Shown here in pieces: positions 1 through 5,914 of a stretch of 7,074 bases of DNA. The DNA comes from Hyphomicrobiales bacterium. Its GTDB lineage: Bacteria > Pseudomonadota > Alphaproteobacteria > Rhizobiales > JAJFHC01. The notes under the pieces were generated by a model. That model did not search any database. It saw nothing but the letters and a program-made list of their open reading frames with translations, and was not told where the DNA came from. Made by a program: the position numbers and the translations under genes. Position 1 is the first letter of the stretch. Each line of letters starts with the position of its first letter. The DNA is taken from positions 1 through 7,074 of the forward strand of contig JAJFHC010000017.1 in NCBI GenBank assembly GCA_021775835.1. The letters run 5' to 3'.

Positions 1-32
1 ATCGCGACGGCATACAGGGTTGCAAAACGCAT
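1..32 (-). CDS. Start of a truncated gene, possible exported protein
   Basis: The minus strand reads ATG at 32-30 followed by nine codons (MRFATLYAVA) before the window ends. A GGAG element lies about 9 bases upstream of the ATG, on a usable ribosome-binding spacing. The short basic then hydrophobic start would suit a Sec signal peptide, but ten residues cannot identify a family. It lies downstream of nirV on the same strand. In denitrifiers this position could hold an electron donor for NirK (pseudoazurin or a cytochrome c), but that is only a guess from context. The reading frame could also be chance. Confidence 0.4.
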   Translation of the reverse strand, partial: MRFATLYAVA

Positions 33-261
33 GAGACTGAACTCCACGGCTCAATAACAAAAGCAGACGCAGCATGGCCTTGGTCTGTTGTGGCAGACCC
101 ACAGCACTAACTGTCTTCCTCCATCTTGGCGTGAATTTGTAAAATTTTTGATAAACGCCGCCTCATTTTGTGCCTTTTCAAGCCTGCCAAAACAATGGGA
201 ACACCGCACTCGAAAACGGACAACTGGGTAGGCTCATTTCTGGACATCGCATTACTGTGGT
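33..261. other. Spacer between nirV and the truncated left-edge gene
   Basis: This 229-bp stretch has no convincing gene. A small perfect hairpin (GGTCTG at 82-87, CAGACC at 94-99, 6-base loop) lies about 160 bases beyond the nirV stop. It has no T-run after it on either strand, so it is a weak terminator candidate at best. An AT-rich patch at about 134-155 could hold promoter elements for the left-edge gene, but I could not pair a -35 and -10 at normal spacing. No FNR-type box was found here. Confidence 0.4.
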
Positions 262-1134
262 TCAACCGCGTCGAGCCGAGTCCCACCAATTGCGTATCCG
301 GTCGAACGCCGACGATGCCGTTTCATCCTTCACCAGCCGGAAACCCAGATAGGCGGGGGGAGCACCGACGGCGCAGCCGCCGGCCTTGGCGTCCTTTATG
401 AAAAAGGTAATGTACGCACGGTGCTGGCCTTCGGCGATCCGGACGCCGCAGTTTTCTGATTTCGAGGGAAGTATCTGTCCATCGTCCGCCACCTTGGCGC
501 GGCTGTAACAGCCGGTGGTCCATTCCCAAACGTTGCCGGACATGTCGTAGAGGCCGTTTTCGTTGGCACCATGAGCGCCAAGAGGCCTAATGGTACGATC
601 GGTCTCTTCCGCAAGACCGGTGAATTTCCGATATTGAAGCAACCATCGTGTGGCGGGGTTACCGGAATCCTCTTCAGCGTTGAGGGCATCGTCTACGAAA
701 CGGCTACCGGCGGCATAGGACCACTCCTCGTCGCTGGGCAGGCGCCAGGCATAACCGGTTTTACTGGCCAGCCACACGGCATATTTCTGTGCATCGTTGA
801 AGCTGACGCCGGTTGCCGGCAGGCTGGCCTGAGCATTGCGGTTCTTGAAAGGCGGATCACAGGCACCGTCGAATACGCAGGCCTGATACTGCTTTGCGGA
901 CACCTGATACTTCATGATCTTCAGGGAATCCGAAATTCGGACCGCGACCAGGGGCGCATCAACGGGTTGGCCATTTTTGAGGTATTGCCCCGAGGCACGG
1001 TAAAGATGCGGACCCGGTTCCACGGTAACCAATTCAGGGTAAAAAGGGTTCGGCGGGGAGGTAATCGTCAGCACCATGACCCAGCCGGTGGCAAGGGCAC
1101 AGAGTACGAGAACAAAGATCTTCGGAGGAGTCAT
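262..1134 (-). CDS. nirV: NirV, FGE/SUMF1-fold protein cotranscribed with nirK
   Basis: This 290-residue protein belongs to the formylglycine-generating-enzyme (SUMF1/EgtB/PvdO) fold family. Residues 5-24 form an N-terminal hydrophobic anchor or uncleaved signal, so the domain is probably periplasmic. Family motifs are RLPSDEEW at 131-138, GLYDMSGNVWEW at 194-205 and the closing GFR at 264-266. The usual RGGSW motif with the copper-binding cysteine pair of true FGEs is not recognisable. That region instead reads KAGGC (C254), with other cysteines at 86, 92, 209 and 229. Sulfatase activation is therefore unlikely. It starts 90 bp after nirK on the same strand, with GGGAGA 7 bases before the ATG. 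nirK-nirV pairing is known from denitrifiers such as Rhodobacter sphaeroides, where the function of NirV is unresolved. The name rests on the domain plus this position. Confidence 0.88.
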   Translation of the reverse strand: MTPPKIFVLVLCALATGWVMVLTITSPPNPFYPELVTVEPGPHLYRASGQYLKNGQPVDAPLVAVRISDSLKIMKYQVSAKQYQACVFDGACDPPFKNRNAQASLPATGVSFNDAQKYAVWLASKTGYAWRLPSDEEWSYAAGSRFVDDALNAEEDSGNPATRWLLQYRKFTGLAEETDRTIRPLGAHGANENGLYDMSGNVWEWTTGCYSRAKVADDGQILPSKSENCGVRIAEGQHRAYITFFIKDAKAGGCAVGAPPAYLGFRLVKDETASSAFDRIRNWWDSARRG

Positions 1135-1141
1135 ACAGTTT

Positions 1142-1147
1142 TCTCCC
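1142..1147 (-). promoter_or_regulatory. Ribosome binding site of nirV
   Basis: On the minus strand GGGAGA lies 7 bases before the ATG at 1134. This supports the chosen start and independent translation initiation rather than coupling to nirK, whose stop is 90 bp upstream. Confidence 0.65.
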
Positions 1148-1172
1148 AGATCACTTATGCGGCCCGATCAGG

Positions 1173-1207
1173 CAATGGGCCCGCCACATTTGCAAACGGA
1201 CCCATTG
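1173..1207 (-). repeat. Imperfect inverted repeat between nirK and nirV
   Basis: CAATGGG (1173-1179) pairs with CCCATTG (1201-1207). After one mismatch, CCG (1181-1183) pairs with CGG (1197-1199), leaving a 13-base loop. It lies 18 bp past the nirK stop and has no T-run, so it is not a classical intrinsic terminator. In a shared transcript it could slow 3'-end decay of nirK mRNA or lower nirV expression. That is inference, and a hairpin this size can arise by chance. Confidence 0.4.
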
Positions 1208-1224
1208 TTGTCTGATTGTGAAAC

Positions 1225-2379
1225 CTAGGGCAGGGCCTTACCGCTTGTGTGCGCCACGCCATAGGCCGTGGGCGGCAGTACCTGAGCCATCAGGTCATTG
1301 TCCCAGTCCCCATCGACAACCACGTGAGCGGTCGCGCCGAGATTAACAGCCTCGATCAGATTGTGGTTCACGTAGGCGTAAACGCCAGGCTGCAGGAATG
1401 TGTAGAGAGCAGCACCGGCCGAGCCACCACGGATGAACCAGGTTTCAAGGTCGCGTTCCGGCGGGTTGTTGAATTTGCCGGTTTCCCAGACGAGGTCTCC
1501 GTGACCACCGATCAGGTGGGGACGGGTGTCTCGGTTTGCTTGCGAATGCACGAGCAGAACCGTCTCTCCGACACGGGCCTTGAGGGCGCGCTCTCCCGTT
1601 AAAGCGCCAACTTTGCCGTTGAAGACCACATGGGTCGGGATCAGCCCGTTCATGACTTCCAGTGTGTCGGCGTAGGAGCTTCCGACATCCTCGAAGCGCA
1701 TATATTCGCCGTCCTTGTCCTTGGGAATGTAGAAGTCATTCTCGCCGATGTAGTAAACGGTGTCGTATTTGACCGGATTGCCCTTGTCATCCTTGAGCCC
1801 GTCGCGGGGCAGGATCATGATGGCGCCACTCATGCCGGAGACGACGTGCCACGGGATCATGGGACCGCCAGGCGCGCAGTGATAGACAAACGTGCCGGGC
1901 CTTGTCGCCTTGAAGCGCAGAATGGTCTGCTCGCCGGGGTTCACAAGGGTCAGCGAGCCACCGCCCAGTCCGCCTGTGGCGGAGTGAAAGTCGATGTTGT
2001 GCTGCATCTGGTTTTCGGGCGGGTTGATCAGGGTGAGTTCGACATAGTCGCCCTCGTGCACGACCATCAGGGGCCCGGGTATAGAGCCGTCGAATGTCAT
2101 GCCCTGGAGCATGGCGCCGTCTTCGTCGACCTCAACTTCCTTTTCAATGATCTGCATTTCGAATTCGACAATGCTGGGCTCGACGGTGGCAATCTGTTCG
2201 TGATCGTGGACCATCGGAGGCGGTACCAGCTTGACCTTCCGGCGGGGCAGCTTGCTGAGATCGACTTTTTTGCCGACCGGCGTCATTGACTCGGATGCCG
2301 CAACTGCCTTCTTTGCAATCAGTACGGGGGCAGTGGCAGCAGCGGCGACACCCATCAGGGCAGTACGGCGCGTGATCAT
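1225..2379 (-). CDS. nirK: Copper-containing nitrite reductase (NO-forming), class I
   Basis: NirK reduces nitrite to nitric oxide in the periplasm, the committing step of denitrification, as a trimer of two-cupredoxin-domain subunits. The 384 residues start with a Tat signal (TRRTALMG, residues 3-10, then a hydrophobic stretch and AVA, likely cut after residue 27). Type 1 copper ligands are H127, C168, H178 and M183. Type 2 ligands are H132, H167 and H339. The catalytic pair is D130 and H288 (Asp98 and His255 in Alcaligenes numbering). All are present, so the enzyme should be active. Between C168 and H178 the loop reads APGGPMIPW, one residue longer than APPGMVPW in the Alcaligenes enzymes. 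The ATG at 2379 has AAGGAGA 6 bases upstream. nirV follows. Expression is probably driven by the FNR-type promoter at 2423-2464. Confidence 0.98.
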   Translation of the reverse strand: MITRRTALMGVAAAATAPVLIAKKAVAASESMTPVGKKVDLSKLPRRKVKLVPPPMVHDHEQIATVEPSIVEFEMQIIEKEVEVDEDGAMLQGMTFDGSIPGPLMVVHEGDYVELTLINPPENQMQHNIDFHSATGGLGGGSLTLVNPGEQTILRFKATRPGTFVYHCAPGGPMIPWHVVSGMSGAIMILPRDGLKDDKGNPVKYDTVYYIGENDFYIPKDKDGEYMRFEDVGSSYADTLEVMNGLIPTHVVFNGKVGALTGERALKARVGETVLLVHSQANRDTRPHLIGGHGDLVWETGKFNNPPERDLETWFIRGGSAGAALYTFLQPGVYAYVNHNLIEAVNLGATAHVVVDGDWDNDLMAQVLPPTAYGVAHTSGKALP

Positions 2380-2385
2380 TTCTAG

Positions 2386-2392
2386 TCTCCTT
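2386..2392 (-). promoter_or_regulatory. Ribosome binding site of nirK
   Basis: The minus strand reads AAGGAGA, a near-perfect Shine-Dalgarno sequence, 6 bases before the ATG at 2379. It fixes the nirK start and suggests strong translation. Confidence 0.85.
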
Positions 2393-2422
2393 GACTGGTC
2401 TTGTTTTGAAACTGACCAGACG

Positions 2423-2464
2423 ATTCTAGTAATGTCTCGCGAGGTGGTCTTTGTCCTTGATCAA
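2423..2464 (-). promoter_or_regulatory. nirK promoter with FNR/DNR/NnrR-type box
   Basis: TTGTCCTTGATCAA at 2451-2464 fits the FNR/CRP-family dyad TTGAY-N4-RTCAA with one mismatch in one half-site. On the minus strand, TAGAAT at 2428-2423 matches TATAAT in five of six bases. If that hexamer occupies -12 to -7, transcription starts at about 2416, which puts the box centre (2457.5) at -41.5. This is the standard position for class II activation by FNR, DNR or NnrR. The resulting leader is about 37 nt and contains the ribosome binding site. Which regulator binds (an oxygen-sensing FNR or an NO-sensing DNR/NnrR) cannot be told, and no regulator gene is in the window. A GATTC (GANTC) site at 2422-2426 overlaps the -10. 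Confidence 0.78.
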
Positions 2465-2476
2465 ACACGCCTGCAA

Positions 2477-2501
2477 GTTTCCAGAATTGCGTTCTGGAAA
2501 C
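2477..2501. repeat. Perfect 10-bp inverted repeat upstream of nirK
   Basis: GTTTCCAGAA (2477-2486) and TTCTGGAAAC (2492-2501) are exact reverse complements around a 5-base centre. The element begins 5 bp past the stop of the SnoaL-like gene and ends 12 bp short of the FNR-type box. It could be the terminator of the SnoaL-like gene, which would insulate nirK, although the minus strand afterwards reads TTGCAGG rather than a T-run. It could instead be an operator for a dimeric regulator, centred near -73 of the predicted nirK start. Confidence 0.6.
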
Positions 2502-2506
2502 GTGTG

Positions 2507-2863
2507 CTACGAGCGGGTTGCGCGGGTGAAATAAGTGATCCGTTCGAATACGACACCGGTATTGGCGGTCTGAACAAGGGCTGCGCCGCAAAAACCGGTT
2601 CCGACCACTTCCCACCATTCCCAATCAGTCAATATCCCGTTCTTGTCTTGCCGAACTTCGTGGCTCAGGATCCACCGGTTCTGATTGCCGGTCCTGGTTT
2701 GCCATCTCTCCATGTAGCCGGACAACATGGATCTCGTGACTGGTTCCGGTTCGGCCGGATCGTCAAAGATGAACTCCGGCGCTGTGGATGAACGAAGCTT
2801 TTCCAGATCCATCTCGTACCAGCTAGCAATGTATCTGTTTCTAAGCTCAACCCGTCCTGTCAT
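2507..2863 (-). CDS. SnoaL/NTF2-like small protein
   Basis: This 118-residue protein has the size and pattern of a single SnoaL/NTF2-like alpha+beta cone domain. An N-terminal helix (about 4-26, RNRYIASWYEMDLEKL) is followed by an acidic FIFDDPAEPEP segment (31-41). A second helix (44-56) and an alternating, tryptophan-rich sheet region come next (about 63-112, with WEWWEVVG at 81-88 and a closing VFERITYFTRA). No signal peptide is visible. Such domains bind or transform small hydrophobic molecules, and no substrate can be named here. The start at 2863 has only a weak GAGA element 6 bases upstream. It lies between the transporter and nirK on the same strand, 110 bp and 127 bp away. The fold call is from pattern memory and is moderately secure. 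Confidence 0.68.
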   Translation of the reverse strand: MTGRVELRNRYIASWYEMDLEKLRSSTAPEFIFDDPAEPEPVTRSMLSGYMERWQTRTGNQNRWILSHEVRQDKNGILTDWEWWEVVGTGFCGAALVQTANTGVVFERITYFTRATRS

Positions 2864-2973
2864 CTGGTCTCTCGAAAATTTACATGCATATTTTGTTCAA
2901 TCCGTGTCGATACAATGCTGAAAGACAATCGGCCTTTTTGGCATTTAGGGGATTTGAGGGCCGCTTGAAAACA

Positions 2974-4209
2974 TCATGCCGCTCTGAACCTCCACGGGCG
3001 CTTTGCGAAAAACAGCGCAGTTGCGGCAAATCCGGAACCCGCGAGTGCTACTGTGACCGGCATGGCGGTGCCGTCGTGGAGGATACCCACGAGCAGGGCG
3101 CCCAAGGCACCGCAGCTCATTTCCACAGCGCCCAGCATGGCGGCGGCGTAGCCATGACCGGCACGGCAGACGTCGAAAGCGCGGACCGGCGCGGTGGCCA
3201 TGACCAGGCCCATGCCGATGCCAAACAGGAGTTGGGTTCCGGTGATCCGCATCGGGGTTTCCAGTTCGGCGGCGATCAGGGCCGCGAGCGAGAGACCGCC
3301 CAGCATGCACAGCACGAGACCGAAACCCAAAAGCTGGTCGCTGGTGAAACGCCCCGCTGCACGGTTGACGGCCAGAGACCCCAGAAAATAGGCGAGAACG
3401 ATGGCGGCGCTGTAATAGCCATACTGTTGCGTGGGAACGTTCATGCGTTCGATGAAGACAAAAGGAAAAGCCGTTATGAGTGCAAACAAGCCCCCCATGA
3501 CAAGGCCGGCAATCAGCACATAGGTCATGAAGGGGCCATCCCTCAAAAGACCAAAATAGCCGGAAATCAATCGGCTCGGGCGGATGGCATCCGGATTAGG
3601 CTCTTCGAGCGTTTCCGGCAAAAAACGCCAGATCAGGGTCATGACCACGACGATCAGCCCGACCACCAGGATGAAGTTGGAACGCCATCCGAACCACACA
3701 TGCATGTAGCCACCCAGCACCGGCCCCACGGCGGGCGCCAGGGCGATCGCCATGCCATAGGCGCCCAGAACCTTGACCGCGCCGGCCTCGTCGTAGAGTT
3801 CGCGTATGACAGCGTAACCCACGACGGCTTCGGCACAGGCCGTCATGCCCTGGAAAGTCCGCGCGACGATCAGGACGTCGATCGAAGTGGCCATGGCGCA
3901 GCCAATGCTGGCCAGGAAAAAGCCGATCATGCCGATGAGCAGTACCGGTTTGCGTCCAACGCGGTCGGAGAGCGGTCCGTAGAACAATTGGGCGAGGGCA
4001 AATCCGGCCAGATTGAGGCTCATGGTGAGCTGAACGCGGTCTGCGCTGGCGTCAAATATCTCCTGCAGGTGCGGCAGGGAAGGGGTGTAGAGGTCGGTTG
4101 ACAGAATACTGGCGGACGTGGCGGCGATGAGGACCGCCGGGATCAAGATCGGCACAGCCGGTTTGGCTGAAGATTGTCTAGCGACGGAGGTCATTGTGGG
4201 GCCTGACAT
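2974..4209 (-). CDS. MFS multidrug-type efflux transporter, Bcr/CflA family
   Basis: This 411-residue protein is an inner-membrane drug:proton antiporter of the major facilitator superfamily, with about 12 hydrophobic segments starting at residue 19. Features of the Bcr/CflA group are the TM1 end STDLYTPSLPHL (37-48, with D39), loop 2-3 motif A GPLSDRVGRKP (78-88), R117 in TM4, the motif C antiporter signature APAVGPVLGGY in TM5 (158-168), and RFLPETL (195-201) at the end of TM6. Length and topology are complete. The substrate cannot be read from sequence; chloramphenicol, bicyclomycin or other amphiphiles are typical for the family. The start at 4209 has a modest GGA 5 bases upstream. An in-frame ATG at 4194 (giving MTSVARQ) is the alternative. 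Nothing ties it functionally to nirK. Confidence 0.93.
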   Translation of the reverse strand: MSGPTMTSVARQSSAKPAVPILIPAVLIAATSASILSTDLYTPSLPHLQEIFDASADRVQLTMSLNLAGFALAQLFYGPLSDRVGRKPVLLIGMIGFFLASIGCAMATSIDVLIVARTFQGMTACAEAVVGYAVIRELYDEAGAVKVLGAYGMAIALAPAVGPVLGGYMHVWFGWRSNFILVVGLIVVVMTLIWRFLPETLEEPNPDAIRPSRLISGYFGLLRDGPFMTYVLIAGLVMGGLFALITAFPFVFIERMNVPTQQYGYYSAAIVLAYFLGSLAVNRAAGRFTSDQLLGFGLVLCMLGGLSLAALIAAELETPMRITGTQLLFGIGMGLVMATAPVRAFDVCRAGHGYAAAMLGAVEMSCGALGALLVGILHDGTAMPVTVALAGSGFAATALFFAKRPWRFRAA

Positions 4210-4388
4210 GTTGGTCCGTCTCTATAGTGCCGGCCGACTCGGAAAGCAAAAACGATGTTTACCCTACTGCAGTGAAATGCCTTCATCAGTCATGCATGGA
4301 GTTTGGTTCGTTGAGTCCGTTCAGGTATTTGCCGTTGTTTCATGACAATTGGAATCAACCTGAAGAACCGCCTCGAAGGCCTGTAACA

Positions 4389-4411
4389 TTGATCACGATT
4401 TATTGGATCAA
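4389..4411. repeat. TTGATC-N11-GATCAA dyad upstream of cysE
   Basis: TTGATC (4389-4394) and GATCAA (4406-4411) are perfect 6-bp arms around an AT-rich 11-bp centre. The half-sites resemble FNR half-sites, but the spacing is wrong for one FNR-family dimer, which needs TTGAT-N4-ATCAA. LysR-type regulators prefer T-N11-A dyads, so this could be an operator site about 150 bp upstream of the cysE start. No LysR-type gene is adjacent in the window. Confidence 0.35.
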
Positions 4412-4546
4412 CAGGAAAACGGCCCATATTCAAAGATAACTACGGTGGGCACCTGCCGTCGGCCGCCTGATCGTGTGATTTGACGCGATTGTATTGGGCT
4501 GTTTAGGTAGTGCCAGAACACGAAACCCCGATACGAGCCAAGGCTC

Positions 4547-4552
4547 GAGGAG
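4547..4552 (+). promoter_or_regulatory. Ribosome binding site that sets the cysE start
   Basis: GAGGAG touches the first in-frame ATG (4553), leaving no spacer, but lies 9 bases before the second ATG (4562). The second ATG is therefore the more likely start, which shortens the protein by three residues. Confidence 0.7.
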
Positions 4553-4561
4553 ATGCAACAG

Positions 4562-5407
4562 ATGTCCTCTCAACCACTAGATGTAAGACGCGGTGCAGCC
4601 GTCGATACCCTGGACCCGGTATGGGCCCGGATCAGGACGGAAGCCGAAGACGTCGCTTCACGCGAACCGTCCATGGCCAGTTTTATCTTTGCAACGATCC
4701 TGAACCACACCCGGTTTGAAGACGCGCTTTCCCACCGGTTGGCGCAACGGCTCGATCATCTGGACCTTCATGCGGATCTTGTGCGTCAGGCGTTCGAGGA
4801 TGCATTGGTGGCGGATCCGGAAATTGGTGCGGCGGCACGCGCGGATATTGTGGCGGTCTATGACCGCGATCCCGCCTGCAACCGCTATGTTGAACCATTT
4901 CTCTATTTCAAGGGATTCCACGCGATTCAGACTCATCGCATGGCTCATTCGCTGTGGCATATGGGACGGCGAGACTTTGCCCTCTATTTGCAGAGCCGTT
5001 CATCGCAGGTGTTCCAGACGGACATCAGTCCCGCATCCATAATCGGGCGGGGGATCATGGTGGACCATGCCACCGGCCTTGTGATCGGAGCCACCGCGGT
5101 GGTCGAGGACGATGTTTCCATTCTGCAGGATGTGACGCTGGGGGGGACCGGCAAGGAATCGGGCGACAGGCACCCGAAGATCCGCAGAGGTGTGCTGATT
5201 GGGGCCGGCGCCAAAATTCTCGGCAACCTGGAAATCGGCGAGTGCTCGCGAATCGCATCAGGCAGCGTCGTGCTGCATGATGTTCCTTCCAACCGGACGG
5301 TTGCCGGTGTACCAGCCAGAATCGTCGGATTTGCCGGGTGCGATCAACCGGCACGCAAGATGGATCACATGGTTGATCTGGAGGAATCCGACGAAGCCGA
5401 AAGCTGA
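4562..5407 (+). CDS. cysE: Serine O-acetyltransferase
   Basis: CysE transfers acetyl from acetyl-CoA to L-serine, giving O-acetylserine, the carbon skeleton for cysteine synthesis in the cytoplasm. The 281 residues comprise an N-terminal helical SATase domain (about 18-145) and a left-handed beta-helix of hexapeptide repeats (about 150-258). D154 and H169 align with the catalytic Asp143 and His158 of E. coli CysE at the same 15-residue separation. H204 in GDRHPKI matches His193, and GGTGK (194-198) is the acetyl-CoA-binding turn. The C-terminal tail (about 260-281) is acidic and, unlike that of many CysEs, does not end in isoleucine, the residue that usually docks into CysK to form cysteine synthase. 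The next gene, DUF3126, follows 114 bp downstream, a common alphaproteobacterial order. Confidence 0.96.
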   Translation: MSSQPLDVRRGAAVDTLDPVWARIRTEAEDVASREPSMASFIFATILNHTRFEDALSHRLAQRLDHLDLHADLVRQAFEDALVADPEIGAAARADIVAVYDRDPACNRYVEPFLYFKGFHAIQTHRMAHSLWHMGRRDFALYLQSRSSQVFQTDISPASIIGRGIMVDHATGLVIGATAVVEDDVSILQDVTLGGTGKESGDRHPKIRRGVLIGAGAKILGNLEIGECSRIASGSVVLHDVPSNRTVAGVPARIVGFAGCDQPARKMDHMVDLEESDEAES

Positions 5408-5444
5408 CGTGCGGAAAAACCGGTTGGAAAGTGAAATAGCATTG

Positions 5445-5473
5445 CACCGGGTGGTTGCTGAGACCGCCCGGTG
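5445..5473 (+). repeat. Strong stem-loop between cysE and the DUF3126 gene
   Basis: CACCGGG (5445-5451) pairs with CCCGGTG (5467-5473). The stem continues inward through TGGTT with ACCG and a flanking G, giving about 12 pairs including two G-U pairs and a 5-base loop. It begins 37 bp after the cysE stop. No T-run follows, so termination, if any, would be partial or factor-dependent. It could equally protect the 3' end of cysE mRNA. The DUF3126 ribosome binding site lies 35 bp further on. Confidence 0.6.
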
Positions 5474-5508
5474 ACGCTACAAGTGCCCACTCTTTATGCC
5501 TGTGAATG

Positions 5509-5514
5509 AAGGAG
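5509..5514 (+). promoter_or_regulatory. Ribosome binding site that selects the GTG start of the DUF3126 gene
   Basis: AAGGAG lies 7 bases before the GTG at 5522. It supports that non-ATG start against the out-of-frame ATG at 5506, which overlaps the site itself. Confidence 0.8.
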
Positions 5515-5521
5515 AGGCACG

Positions 5522-5740
5522 GTGGAACGCAAAGAAATCATAAGGCTGGAATCCTATCTCAGAACGACATTCCGGCTCGACACGATCGAAGTCCGCCAGC
5601 GCCCGCAGAAGGACGACTCTGCGGAAGTGTATATCGGCGACGAATTCGTTGGTCTTCTCTTCCGGGACGACGAGGACGACGACGATCTGTCGTACTCCTT
5701 CACCATGGCCATCCTGGATTTCGACTTGCCCGACGCCTAG
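5522..5740 (+). CDS. DUF3126 family protein
   Basis: This 72-residue soluble protein of unknown function matches my memory of DUF3126. It has an N-terminal helix (2-17, KEIIRLESYLRTTF), the conserved core RPQKDDSAEVYIGDEFVGLLFRD (27-49) and a C-terminal MAILDFDL motif near residues 62-69. An acidic run of seven D/E residues (49-55) forms the loop between core strands. No cysteines, membrane segment or catalytic motif is visible. It starts with GTG behind an AAGGAG 7 bases upstream. The family is known to me only from Alphaproteobacteria and often sits just downstream of cysE, as here, hinting at shared expression and perhaps a link to sulfur metabolism. No function is established. Confidence 0.9.
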   Translation: MERKEIIRLESYLRTTFRLDTIEVRQRPQKDDSAEVYIGDEFVGLLFRDDEDDDDLSYSFTMAILDFDLPDA

Positions 5741-5914
5741 TCGCGCGTGGCACTAGGTCATCGGGCGAATTTTGTCATTGCACTTCAACTGACTTGTTGT
5801 TTCCGTCGGCCGTTTCTCTGGCCGCCGTTGAATGCCGTCGCGACACCTCGACGTATTCCTCACTGTTCACTTCTTGACGTTGTGTTTCAATACGAGACAT
5901 GAATCTGCGTGTTT

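Larger units (their letters stand above)
4210..4561. other. 352-bp divergent spacer between the MFS gene and cysE
   Basis: No convincing gene lies here. On the minus strand TTGCTT and TATAGA (4226-4221) are 17 bp apart, but this promoter would start only about 5 bases before the 4209 ATG, so it is doubtful or implies the 4194 start. On the plus strand TTGACG at 4480-4485 resembles a -35, with no good -10 following. TTCAGGT (4320-4326) and ACCTGAA (4358-4364) form a distant inverted repeat. It encloses a TTG-N8-CAA dyad at 4335-4348 that does not align with any promoter. Another dyad is listed separately at 4389-4411. Confidence 0.5.

Noticed and set aside
107..289. 60-residue reading frame on the minus strand overlapping the 3' end of nirV
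   Set aside because: It has no ribosome binding site, overlaps nirV in another frame and has no recognisable composition or motif.
1161..1170. GGCCCGATCA shared with 7054-7063
   Set aside because: A 10-bp match is expected by chance many times within 7 kb, and the flanks do not extend it.
571..1215. 214-residue plus-strand frame opposite nirV
   Set aside because: It is an antisense shadow of nirV, which carries clear family motifs; the frame has no ribosome binding site.
1630..2289. 219-residue plus-strand frame opposite nirK
   Set aside because: It is an antisense shadow of nirK, whose copper ligands are all present in the minus frame.
2884..4101. 405-residue plus-strand frame rich in H, D, G and Q, opposite the transporter
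   Set aside because: Its odd composition is what an antisense frame of a hydrophobic membrane protein gives. The minus frame has MFS motifs A and C and 12 membrane segments.
4221..4249. TTGCTT-N17-TATAGA promoter for the transporter
   Set aside because: It would place the transcript start about 5 bases before the chosen ATG, too close for the ribosome site. It would only work with the poorer start at 4194.
4335..4348. TTGTT-TCAT-GACAA, a possible second FNR/NnrR-type box
   Set aside because: It has only the outer TTG and CAA in common with the consensus, and neither strand has a -10 at the matching distance.
4194..4439. 81-residue plus-strand frame in the divergent spacer
   Set aside because: It has no ribosome binding site, unremarkable composition and partly overlaps the transporter start.
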